In this document: piece after piece, positions 1 to 8,973 of the stretch
Position numbering within the stretch: the first letter of the stretch is position 1
How the letters are laid out: every line of letters begins with the position of its first letter
Origin: Micromonospora zamorensis
Lineage (GTDB): Bacteria; Actinomycetota; Actinomycetes; Mycobacteriales; Micromonosporaceae
DNA length: 64,000 nt
Assembly: GCF_900090275.1 (NCBI RefSeq)
Contig: NZ_LT607755.1
Span: 4,154,001-4,218,000, forward strand
Reading direction: 5' to 3'
Made by a program: the position numbers and the translations under genes
Notes under the pieces: generated by a model
What the model saw: the letters and a program-made list of their open reading frames with translations, nothing else
What the model was told of the DNA's origin: nothing
The model's database searches: none

Positions 1-1
1 G

Positions 2-463
2 TCACAGCTGATGGACAGCGCCTACCACGAGGCTGGCCCGGCCTGGCCGGACGCCGCCCGCGGCGCACTGCGCACCCTGCTGGAGGTGCTGGCGAGCGTG
101 CCCGCGTTCGCCCGGATGGCGCTCGTCGAGGTGGACGCCGCCGGCCCGGACGCCCGCCGGGAACGGGACGCGCTGCTCGGCAGCTTCCGCCGGTTCTTTG
201 CCGACGCCGGCCCGGGACCGGCGGTCACCGGCGTGGACCGCGACGCGCTGGTGTCCACAGTGGTCGGCGGTGTCTACGCCACCATCCGCGGCCGCGTGGC
301 GCAGGGTCGGGCGAATGAACTGCCGCAGTTGTTGCCGGTGCTCACCTACGCCTCCATCGCGCCGTTCCTTGGCACCGAAGGTGCGGCTCGGGCGACCCGG
401 CCAATACACCCGGACGACGGCCCGAGCACGGCCGCGCCCTGCGTGCCGACCCTCCAGCCCTGA
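2..463 (+). CDS. TetR-family regulator, C-terminal part (cut by window edge)
   Basis: The reading frame is already open at the window edge, so only the last ~153 residues are visible. They look like the all-helical ligand-binding half of a TetR/AcrR repressor: alternating amphipathic helices, a stretch around LRTLLEVLASVPAFARM and a late helix with VSTVVGGVYATIRGRVAQG, which is how many TetR C-terminal domains read. The DNA-binding N-terminus is outside the window. The downstream DUF6230/DUF6114 pair lies on the same strand after 188 bases. TetR genes are often found beside such pairs in actinomycetes, so regulation of that pair is plausible but inferred. The family call is fairly safe; the ligand is unknown. 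Confidence 0.7.
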   Translation, partial: SQLMDSAYHEAGPAWPDAARGALRTLLEVLASVPAFARMALVEVDAAGPDARRERDALLGSFRRFFADAGPGPAVTGVDRDALVSTVVGGVYATIRGRVAQGRANELPQLLPVLTYASIAPFLGTEGAARATRPIHPDDGPSTAAPCVPTLQP

Positions 464-651
464 TCACACGGTCGGAAACCGCAGCGGTTTTTCACTTTAG
501 ACGCATTTCACAGATACCGCGTAACCGGCTGCCGCTACACGCTGTTGACCCGCCCTTTACTCGGCGGTAACTTCGGCTCTGCGCCTCGATACGCAGCATC
601 CCGGGTCGCAATTCCCATTGTCACCAATGAATGATCTCTAAGGAGAGCCCC
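464..651 (+). promoter_or_regulatory. Intergenic region before the DUF6230 gene
   Basis: This stretch has no gene and is less GC-rich than its surroundings. It contains TTAC-TCGGCG-GTAA at about 559-572, a small inverted repeat that could be a regulator site, and ends with the ribosome binding site AAGGAGAG (640-647). A start at 631 is in frame but has no ribosome binding site, which is why 652 was chosen as the start of the next gene. Confidence 0.35.
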
Positions 652-1281
652 ATGTCGGAGGAGACCGCACACATCGAACCCGGTCCGCCGCGCAGCGGTG
701 TGCGCTGGCGCCGGTTCGCCGCCGCGTTCGGCACCGTCGCGGCGGGCGCCGCCGGCATGATCGTGCTCACCGCCCAGGGCGTGCTGGCCGCGCAGTTCGC
801 CATCTCGGGCATGCCGTTCACCGTCACCGCCGACAAGCTCACCGGCACCGGGTTCGAGCAGTTCGCCACCCTCGACCAGATGATCCCGGACAGCCCCAAC
901 CAGGGCGACACCGGCGGGCAGGTCCTGGTGATGGTCTCGGCGATCGACAAGGCGGAGCTGACGAACCTCTGCCAGAGCATCAACCTGGGCGGCGTCTTCC
1001 TGAAGATCACTGCCGGCAACGGCGACAAGCCGGTCAGCGCCCGCACCCTGGTGGTCGACGGTGACGAGATCGCCGGCAACGCCGCCTTCAAGAACATCGA
1101 CATCGGCCAGGATGCCAGCACCCTGGACAAAGTGCCCGGCGTGAAGGGCAACCCCGGCGTCTTCTCCCAGCAGGCGGACTCGATCGTCATCGAAAACCTG
1201 CGGCAGAACAACTACGCCACCACGGCCGCCGTCTTCAACCTGCCCAACCTGCGCATGGCGTTCACCCAAGACGGGTGCTGA
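652..1281 (+). CDS. DUF6230-type secreted or anchored protein
   Basis: A 209-residue protein with a strong AAGGAGAG ribosome binding site 4 bases before the ATG. A short basic N-terminus is followed by one hydrophobic segment (roughly residues 24-48, FAAAFGTVAAGAAGMIVLTA) and a soluble domain rich in beta-type residues with a late cysteine pair (NLCQSI and a C-terminal QDGC). This fits the DUF6230 family of actinomycetes, members of which are sometimes annotated as cholesterol esterase. No G-x-S-x-G nucleophile motif is visible here, so I do not claim esterase activity. It is followed after one base by a DUF6114 membrane protein; the two almost certainly form an operon and probably act together at the membrane (inference). 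Confidence 0.75.
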   Translation: MSEETAHIEPGPPRSGVRWRRFAAAFGTVAAGAAGMIVLTAQGVLAAQFAISGMPFTVTADKLTGTGFEQFATLDQMIPDSPNQGDTGGQVLVMVSAIDKAELTNLCQSINLGGVFLKITAGNGDKPVSARTLVVDGDEIAGNAAFKNIDIGQDASTLDKVPGVKGNPGVFSQQADSIVIENLRQNNYATTAAVFNLPNLRMAFTQDGC

Positions 1282-1282
1282 C

Positions 1283-1789
1283 GTGAGCGCAAAACGACAC
1301 CAGGCTGCGCCGGCCGCCCGCGGATCCCGCGGGCGGTGGCGCCGCTGGCGGCGGGGCCGCCCCTTCACCGCCGCGGTGCTGATCGCCCTTGGCGGCGCGG
1401 AGATGCTGGTGACCCTGCGCGCGCCGCTCGGGGTGCTGCTGCACGTCGGGCCGCAAGGGCTCGCCGCGTACCTGGTGCCCACCGTCCTGGTGCTCTGCGG
1501 GCTGTTGCTGATCACCAACCCGCAGCAGAGGGTCTTCTACTCACTTGTCACGCTGGTGCTCGGGCTGGTCTCCTGGTTGACCTCGAACCTGGGCGGCTTC
1601 GTCATCGGGATGCTGCTGGCCCTGCTCGGCGGAGCGCTCGCATTCGCCTGGACCCCGGACAAGAATCGCCCGCCGGTCGTCGCGGCGGAGCCCGAGGCAC
1701 CGGAGCCGAGGGAGCCCGACAACGACGCCGACACCGTGCTGCTGCCCGGCATGCAGACGCCGGACCCGACCCCGGCCGACCGGGGCTGA
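1283..1789 (+). CDS. DUF6114-type integral membrane protein
   Basis: A 168-residue protein starting at a GTG one base after the stop of the DUF6230 gene, which indicates translational coupling. An arginine-rich cytoplasmic start is followed by about four hydrophobic segments (roughly residues 27-48, 58-80, 84-102 and 103-122) and a hydrophilic, acidic proline-rich tail from residue 125 on. Architecture and partner match the DUF6114 family, whose function is unknown. The tail probably faces the cytoplasm. The gene ends immediately before the convergent murD-type gene, leaving no room for a separate terminator. Confidence 0.75.
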   Translation: MSAKRHQAAPAARGSRGRWRRWRRGRPFTAAVLIALGGAEMLVTLRAPLGVLLHVGPQGLAAYLVPTVLVLCGLLLITNPQQRVFYSLVTLVLGLVSWLTSNLGGFVIGMLLALLGGALAFAWTPDKNRPPVVAAEPEAPEPREPDNDADTVLLPGMQTPDPTPADRG

Positions 1790-1790
1790 C

Positions 1791-3137
1791 TCAGCGGGCG
1801 GTGTCGGCGACCGCCTGCGCGAAAACCTCGGAGCGGTGCTCGAAGTTGCGGAACCGGCCGTAGCTCGGCGCCGCCGGGGACAGCAGCACGACCCCGCCGG
1901 CCGGGGTCACCTCGCGGGACAGCCTTACCGCGTCCACCAGGTCGTCGACCAGTTCGGTACGCACCTTGGGCAGGCCGGCGAGCGCCTCGACGATCCGGGT
2001 GCCGCTGTCCGGGATGCCGATCACCGTCAGCTCCCGCTCGACCAGGTGCTCGGCCAGCGGCGTGTAGTCCAGACCTCGGTCGGTGCCCCCGACGATCACC
2101 GTCAGCGGCCGTCCGTCGTACGCGTCGATCGCGTGCATCGCCGCGTACGGGCTGGTGGCGAGGGTGTCATCGACGAAGGTCAGCCCGGACGGGTCGGTGA
2201 TCTCGGTGAGCCGGTGGGCCAGCCCCTGGAACTCGGCGACCGCGACGGCGAGGTGGTCCTTGCCGGCCACCACGTCCATGCCGAGCGCGTCGAGCACGGC
2301 GAGAGCGACGCACAGGTTGCCCTCGTTGTGCCGTCCTACCAGCGGCAGTACGGCGCGCGGGAACAGCGCCTGGTCCCCGAGATGGAACCAGGGCGTGCCG
2401 TCGAGGCCGGGGGCGACGTGGGTGGTGTCGGGGTGACCGGCCCGGACCGCCGGCAGCTCACCCAGCTCGGCGGCGAGCCGGGGATCGCCGCCGTTGACCA
2501 CGATCGTCTGCGGGTTGTGGGCCAGCAGATTGAGCTTGTCGCGGTAGTACTCCCGCTCACCACCGTGCGCGTCCAGGTGCTCGGGGAAGAGCGCGGTGAC
2601 CACCGCCACCCGGGGCGAGTCGGTGAGATCGCTGCACTGGTAGCTGGACAGCTCCAGCACGTACAGCTCCGCGTCCGGCAGGTCCAGGGTCGGCACCCCG
2701 ATGTTGCCGCCGAAGACGTTCGGCCGGCCCATCGCGGTGAGCAGGTGGCTGATCAGGCTGGAGGTGGTGCTCTTGCCCTTGCTGCCGGTGACCCCGACGG
2801 TGCGCGCGGCGTGGTCGGCCATCCACAGCGCGGTGCCCTGAGTGACCATGACCCCGCGTCGGCGCAGCTCGACCAGCCACGGGTGGGTCTGAGGCACGCC
2901 CGGGGAGCGGACCACCACGTCGGCGGCGGCCAGCCGTTCAAAGCCTGCTTCACCGGTGACCAGCGGCGCCGCCTCGGCCAGGGGGCCGTCCCAGGGCAGC
3001 GACAGGAAGTTCGCACTGTCGTCGACGGCGACCAGCTCGGCCGGGCCGTGCGCCGCGATGGCGGTCACAGCGGCCCGGCCCTCCCGACCGGTGCCCCAGA
3101 CGGCGACGGTACGTCCGCGCAGGTCAGACAGGCGCAC
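1791..3137 (-). CDS. murD: MurD-type UDP-N-acetylmuramoyl-L-alanine:glutamate ligase (probable MurD2)
   Basis: A 448-residue Mur ligase. It adds glutamate to UDP-MurNAc-L-Ala with ATP in the cytoplasmic stage of peptidoglycan synthesis. It shows a Rossmann-like N-terminus (VAVWGTGREGRAAV), the ATP loop GVTGSKGKSTT at about residues 115-125, and the Mur C-terminal domain with FVDDTLATSP and GGTDRGLDY. The GTG start at 3137 has GAGGAGAG 5 bases upstream; a longer frame reaching 3257 would run into the divergent gene. It is not in a dcw cluster but lies head to head with a MurL-type epimerase. In Xanthomonas oryzae a MurD2 attaches L-glutamate and MurL then inverts it to D-glutamate. By context this enzyme is probably the L-Glu-using type; the sequence alone does not prove substrate chirality. 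Confidence 0.85.
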   Translation of the reverse strand: MRLSDLRGRTVAVWGTGREGRAAVTAIAAHGPAELVAVDDSANFLSLPWDGPLAEAAPLVTGEAGFERLAAADVVVRSPGVPQTHPWLVELRRRGVMVTQGTALWMADHAARTVGVTGSKGKSTTSSLISHLLTAMGRPNVFGGNIGVPTLDLPDAELYVLELSSYQCSDLTDSPRVAVVTALFPEHLDAHGGEREYYRDKLNLLAHNPQTIVVNGGDPRLAAELGELPAVRAGHPDTTHVAPGLDGTPWFHLGDQALFPRAVLPLVGRHNEGNLCVALAVLDALGMDVVAGKDHLAVAVAEFQGLAHRLTEITDPSGLTFVDDTLATSPYAAMHAIDAYDGRPLTVIVGGTDRGLDYTPLAEHLVERELTVIGIPDSGTRIVEALAGLPKVRTELVDDLVDAVRLSREVTPAGGVVLLSPAAPSYGRFRNFEHRSEVFAQAVADTAR

Positions 3138-3208
3138 AGGGCTCTCCTCGGGGGTCACGGCGGCGGCAGGGCGGGCCCGGTCCGGACACGGCCGGACGAA
3201 CCAGGGCC

Positions 3209-3219
3209 TAGTATGGCGT
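3209..3219 (+). promoter_or_regulatory. -10 box and probable leaderless start of the MurL gene
   Basis: TAGTAT at 3209-3214 fits the TANNNT -10 pattern and ends 5 bases before the GTG at 3220. No ribosome binding site precedes that GTG, so the message is probably leaderless. Confidence 0.5.
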
Positions 3220-4569
3220 GTGCCCAACGAGCAGCTCCGGCGGATGGACGCCTTCACCTTTCCGTCCTACTCGATCGACTTCGCCACCGGCGAGGTGTTG
3301 TTCGACTACGCCCTGACCGGCCCGACCGGCGAGCAGCGATTCACCGAGGTGATCACTCTCCCGCTGCCGGCCGAGCCACCCTCGGACGAGACGGTGGCGA
3401 CCCTCGGTCGGGTGCTGGAGGTGCTGCACCTCGTCGCCGGCGTCAGTTACTACAAGGCCGCAGCGCCGCCCCGACTCGTGCTGCCGGCGCCGCTGGGCGC
3501 GGCCACCGTCGACTACGTCACGGCCGTCTACACCAAGGGCCTCGCGGAGTACGCGTACCGCAACCAACTGCCGCACGTGCTCCAGCTGCGCCCGGAGGTG
3601 CCGGCCGGCTCACCGGAGCCCCCGCGCGTGTACGACGACTCCGACCGTCGCCCCCTCTCGGCGGTGGGTGGCGGCAAGGACTCGATCGTCAGCCTGGAGG
3701 CGCTGCGCCGCGCCGAGCTGGACCCGGTGCCGTTCTCGGTCAACCCGAACCACGTGATCGTCGCGGTGAACGAGGCCTCCGGGCTGACCCCGCTGGCCGC
3801 CCGACGGCGGCTCGACCCGGTGCTCTTCGACCTGAACGCGGCCGGCGCGCTGAACGGGCACATCCCGGTCACCGCCATCAACTCGCTGATCGCGGTCGCC
3901 ACCGCGGTGCTGCACGGGCTGGGCCCGGTGGTGATGTCCAACGAGCGCTCGGCGTCCGACCCGAACCTGGTCTGGGACGGCCACGAGATCAACCACCAGT
4001 GGTCCAAGGGCGTCGAGGCGGAAGGGCTGCTGCGGGCGGCGCTGGCCGAGCACGCCGGCCTGACCGAACCGTACTTCTCGCTGCTGCGCTCACTGTCGGA
4101 GCTGCACATCGCCCGGCTGTTCGCCGAGATCACCCGGTACGACGACGTGGTGACCAGCTGCAACGCCGCGTTCAAGCTGCACGACGCGAGCGAGCGCTGG
4201 TGCCGTAACTGCCCGAAGTGCCGGTTCGTCTTCCTCGCCATGGCGCCGTTCATGTCCCGCGAGCGGGTGGTGGGCATCTTCGGGGGTGACCTGCTGGCCG
4301 ACCCGGAGCAGATCCCCGGCTACCGCGAGCTGCTGGGTGTGGACGGGCACAAGCCGTTCGAGTGCGTGGGCGAGGTCGAGGAGTCGGTGGTGGCTCTCGG
4401 CCTGCTCGCCGAGCAGGACCAGTGGCGCGACGCCCCGGTGATCCGAGCCCTGGTCGACGCCGTCCCGGCGACCGCCTGGTCGGCGGTGGCCCACTCGGAC
4501 GTCTTCACCCCCGGTGGCCCCAACCACATCCCCCCAACCTACGCAAAAACCCTGATCCCCCTCCCCTAA
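3220..4569 (+). CDS. murL: MurL-type UDP-MurNAc-L-Ala-L-Glu epimerase
   Basis: A 449-residue cytoplasmic protein matching the MurL family, formerly an endonuclease-domain or hypothetical entry. MurL uses ATP to invert the terminal L-glutamate of UDP-MurNAc-L-Ala-L-Glu to D-glutamate, making a free glutamate racemase unnecessary. Visible features are a PP-loop-like SAVGGGKDSIVS at about residues 147-158, consistent with ATP pyrophosphate chemistry; SNERSASDPN near 240-249; and a cysteine cluster CRNCPKC at 328-334 that may bind metal or support the fold. The GTG start at 3220 follows a -10 box closely; ATG 3244 is the alternative. The divergent MurD-type gene supports the assignment strongly. 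Family membership is recognised from sequence; activity here is inferred. Confidence 0.85.
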   Translation: MPNEQLRRMDAFTFPSYSIDFATGEVLFDYALTGPTGEQRFTEVITLPLPAEPPSDETVATLGRVLEVLHLVAGVSYYKAAAPPRLVLPAPLGAATVDYVTAVYTKGLAEYAYRNQLPHVLQLRPEVPAGSPEPPRVYDDSDRRPLSAVGGGKDSIVSLEALRRAELDPVPFSVNPNHVIVAVNEASGLTPLAARRRLDPVLFDLNAAGALNGHIPVTAINSLIAVATAVLHGLGPVVMSNERSASDPNLVWDGHEINHQWSKGVEAEGLLRAALAEHAGLTEPYFSLLRSLSELHIARLFAEITRYDDVVTSCNAAFKLHDASERWCRNCPKCRFVFLAMAPFMSRERVVGIFGGDLLADPEQIPGYRELLGVDGHKPFECVGEVEESVVALGLLAEQDQWRDAPVIRALVDAVPATAWSAVAHSDVFTPGGPNHIPPTYAKTLIPLP

Positions 4570-4608
4570 CCCCACCCCCTCGCCCCGCTTCACCCCGCCC
4601 CTCCCCGG

Positions 4609-4664
4609 TGATCAAGAAGTTTGCGTCAGCAGGACTGGGATTTCTGACGCGAATCTCTTGATCA
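4609..4664. repeat. TGATCA-ended intergenic palindrome, copy 1
   Basis: Arms of 21 bases (4609-4629 and 4644-4664) match at 18 of 21 positions around a 14-base loop. The outer core TGATCAAGA and inner GCGTCAG recur in the copies at 13125 and 41020. It sits between the convergent MurL and PucR genes and can act as a terminator in both directions. Confidence 0.8.
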
Positions 4665-4674
4665 ACATGGCTGG

Positions 4675-6453
4675 TCAGGGGGTTCGGACTGCTTCCAGGG
4701 CCAGTAGGGCCACGTGTAGGGACAGGCTGGCCTCTACCGAATCCAGGTCGACGTCGAGGATGCGGGCGATGCGGGCCAGGCGCTCGTAGAACGCCGGCCG
4801 GGACAGGTGGGCGGCGGCCGCGCCCGCGGTCTTGTTGCGGCCCTGCTCCAGGTACGCGCGCAGGGTGTCGAGCAACTGCTCCCGGGGGTGGCGGGCGTCG
4901 TACTCCAGCAGGGCGCCGAGTTCACGTTCCACGAAGGTCTGCAACCGGGGCTCGTCGCGGAGCAGGTGCAGCAGCCCGGCCAGCCCGACGTGCGGCAGGC
5001 GGAAGATCGGCAGGTCCCGCCGGTCCTGCCGGGCCGCCTCGGCGATCTGCCGCGCCTCGACCAACGACCGTCGGGCCTCGCGCAGGCTCCCCACCCCGGA
5101 CCCGGCGGCCACGATCACGGCACCCGGACCAGCACCGCGGTGCACATCGACAGCGAACGGCGCAGCTGACGATTCGATGCCGGCAGTCGACCGGGGCACG
5201 TCGCCACCGAAGGTCGCCCGGCTGGCGGCGGAGTCGAGGCGTACCCGACGGAGTGCGCCGGCGAACGCGGACAGCGCGCGGTCCTCGGTGGCCGGGTCGG
5301 TCAAAGCCAGCAGCGCGCCCACCGAGTTGTCGTCGACCGCGCTGGTCAGCGCGGTCAGTTTCGCCTCCCGCAGTGCCTGGCCGACGGCCTCGGACAGGTC
5401 CCGCAGCCGGGCCTGACCCGCCTCCGGGCCGCTCTCCCCGACCGGGTCCTCGACCCGGTGTCGGACCATCACGCCGACCAGGTGCCGGCGGTCGAGCACC
5501 ACACCGAGCGCCTTGGCCCGCAGCGCGACCTCGTCCACCGGCCGGGAGTGGTCGAGCAGCGCGGTGAGCAGGGTGCGGTGGATCTGCCGTTCCAGCCCTT
5601 CGGCGTCGCGGCGGATCAGCCGGCCCAGCGCGAGGGTGGACGCGGCCCGCTCGATCAGGATGGTGAGTCGGGTGGGCGGGGCGGCGGCCGGCTCACTGGA
5701 CCGGGCGCCGGGAACGTCGCCGCTGGCCGGCCAGCGCAGCAGCAGGCGACCCCAGTCCTGCCCCCGCGCGCCGACGGCCGTGACCAGCCAGCCGTTGTCC
5801 GGGTCGTACGCGGTGCGCCCGGTCGGCCGGATCCGCCGGGAGTGCTGCTCCCAACTGTCCAGCAGCAGTTCGGCGCTCTCGCCCGCCGGGTCGTACCCGA
5901 GCACCTGCCGGGACAGGTTCTCCAGGACCACGGGGCAACCGGACAGTTCGGCGGCCTGCCGGATGACCTCGGCGGCGTCGGCGCCCTCGACGGACAGGTC
6001 GTTGAAGCGCTGGTGGATCTCCTCGGTGGCGCGCAACTCGGTGAGCTGCGCGTCGACGATCAGCGCGTGCACCGCCTCGGTGATCCGCACGAACGGGGTG
6101 GCCCGGCGCAGCTCCACCAGGGGCAGCCCGCGCCGCTCGGCGGCGGCGACCATCACCCGGGGAACCCCGCTGACGTAGCGACGGCCCAGCTCGACGACGA
6201 GCCCGGAGACTCCGACGTCGGCGAGGTCGCCGATGAACGCGCGCAGCCCCGCGTCGTCCCCGGGCAGGCCGATGCCGGTGGTGAGCACCAGCTCACCACC
6301 GCCGAGCAGGGTGGCGATGTCCGGCACCTCGGCGACGTGCACCCAACGGACGGGTCGGTCCAGCCCCGCGTCTCCGGCCACCACGCGCGGCGCGAAGTGG
6401 CGGACGGGGTCCAGGGCCAGGACCTCACGGACGGTAGGGAACACGGCCGACAC
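4675..6453 (-). CDS. PucR-family transcriptional regulator
   Basis: A 592-residue regulator with the PucR layout: an N-terminal purine catabolism regulator domain (about residues 8-125, TVREVLAL and ELVLTTGIGLP), a variable middle containing a GGDEF-like fold, and a C-terminal helix-turn-helix of the PucR type (about 520-580, LRAYLEQGRNKTAGAAAAHL then RPAFYERLARI). Such proteins often regulate purine, amino acid or carbon use; the target is not evident here. The start is a GTG at 6453. It lies 80 bases downstream of argG on the same strand, so the two may be partly co-transcribed, but no functional link is visible. Its 3' end abuts palindrome copy 1. Confidence 0.85.
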   Translation of the reverse strand: MSAVFPTVREVLALDPVRHFAPRVVAGDAGLDRPVRWVHVAEVPDIATLLGGGELVLTTGIGLPGDDAGLRAFIGDLADVGVSGLVVELGRRYVSGVPRVMVAAAERRGLPLVELRRATPFVRITEAVHALIVDAQLTELRATEEIHQRFNDLSVEGADAAEVIRQAAELSGCPVVLENLSRQVLGYDPAGESAELLLDSWEQHSRRIRPTGRTAYDPDNGWLVTAVGARGQDWGRLLLRWPASGDVPGARSSEPAAAPPTRLTILIERAASTLALGRLIRRDAEGLERQIHRTLLTALLDHSRPVDEVALRAKALGVVLDRRHLVGVMVRHRVEDPVGESGPEAGQARLRDLSEAVGQALREAKLTALTSAVDDNSVGALLALTDPATEDRALSAFAGALRRVRLDSAASRATFGGDVPRSTAGIESSAAPFAVDVHRGAGPGAVIVAAGSGVGSLREARRSLVEARQIAEAARQDRRDLPIFRLPHVGLAGLLHLLRDEPRLQTFVERELGALLEYDARHPREQLLDTLRAYLEQGRNKTAGAAAAHLSRPAFYERLARIARILDVDLDSVEASLSLHVALLALEAVRTP

Positions 6454-6533
6454 GCTACCGTCCGTGACGCCGGATCTCGACTCGCCGCAGCCGAGGCCGG
6501 TCCGCGGCTCAGCCGCTGAAGCCGGTCAGCGGC

Positions 6534-8032
<1,499 letters not shown>

Positions 8033-8854
8033 TTACGCGCCGCCGAAAGGTGGGTCGTCGCGGCCCAGCTCCCAGAACGCCACGGCCGCGGCGGCGGCCA
8101 CGTTGAGCGAGTCCACCCCGCGCCGCATCGGGATGACCACCCGTACGTCGCTGGCCGACTGGGCCGCCGCGGTGAGGCCGGGGCCCTCGGCTCCGAGCAG
8201 CAGCGCCGCCCGTTCCCGCTGCGCCGGGGTCAACCGCTGGATGGGTACGGCGTCCGGGGCCGGTGTCATGGCGAGCACCGTGAAGCCGGCGTCCCGCACC
8301 TGATCCAGGCCCGTGGGCCAGGGATCGAGCTTCGCGTACGGCATCGCGAAGACCTCGCCCATGCTGACCCGCACGCTGCGGCGGTAGAGCGGATCGGCGC
8401 AGGACGGCGACAGCAGCACCGCGTCGATGCCGAGCGCGGCGGCTCCCCGGAAGATCGCCCCGAGGTTGGTGTGGTTGTTGACGTCCTCCAGGATCAGGAC
8501 CCGGCGCGCGGCGGCGAGCACCTCGGCCGCCGTCGGCAGCGGCCGGCGGTGGAACGACGCCAGCACCCCCCGGTGTACGTGGAAACCGGTGGCCCGTTGC
8601 AGCACGTCCTGCGTCGCGGCGTAGACCGGCGCGTCGCCGGTGTCCAGGTCGGCGAGTTGGTCGACCCGCTTGGCGTCGACCAGGTACGACCGGGCCGGGT
8701 AGCCCGCGCGCAGCGCCCGGCGCAGCACCAGCTCCCCCTCGGCGATGAACAGGCCGTGCGGCGGCTCCCAGCGGGTGCGCAGTTCGACGTCGGTGAGCGC
8801 GCGGTAGTCGGCGATCCGGTCGTCGTCGGGGTCGGTGATCTGGTGGACGGGCAC
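8033..8854 (-). CDS. SpoU/TrmH-family RNA 2'-O-methyltransferase
   Basis: A 273-residue SAM-dependent methyltransferase that modifies the ribose of rRNA or tRNA. The three SPOUT motifs are clear: NNHTNLGAIFRGAAALG (about residues 151-167), LLLGAEGPGL (about 218-227) and VVIPMRRGVDSLNVAAAAA (about 238-256). An N-terminal substrate-binding extension (about 1-115) precedes them, as in 23S rRNA-acting relatives. The start is a GTG at 8854. It ends 47 bases before argG on the same strand, but argG has its own promoter there. The target nucleotide cannot be read from sequence. Confidence 0.88.
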   Translation of the reverse strand: MPVHQITDPDDDRIADYRALTDVELRTRWEPPHGLFIAEGELVLRRALRAGYPARSYLVDAKRVDQLADLDTGDAPVYAATQDVLQRATGFHVHRGVLASFHRRPLPTAAEVLAAARRVLILEDVNNHTNLGAIFRGAAALGIDAVLLSPSCADPLYRRSVRVSMGEVFAMPYAKLDPWPTGLDQVRDAGFTVLAMTPAPDAVPIQRLTPAQRERAALLLGAEGPGLTAAAQSASDVRVVIPMRRGVDSLNVAAAAAVAFWELGRDDPPFGGA

Positions 8855-8973
8855 CCGACGATTCTGCCGGACGGCCAGCCCCGCCCTCCGACGCCCGCCC
8901 GGCGGGGTGGTTTGTCCGGAGAAGAAGGGGAATGGCCGGCGGAGTATCGGACCGGACGGGAAGGATCAGCCGG

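Noticed and set aside
1836..4208. Very long plus-strand open frame over the MurD gene and into MurL
   Set aside because: It is the antisense shadow of murD plus an off-frame read of murL; composition is arginine-rich without motifs, as expected in high-GC DNA.
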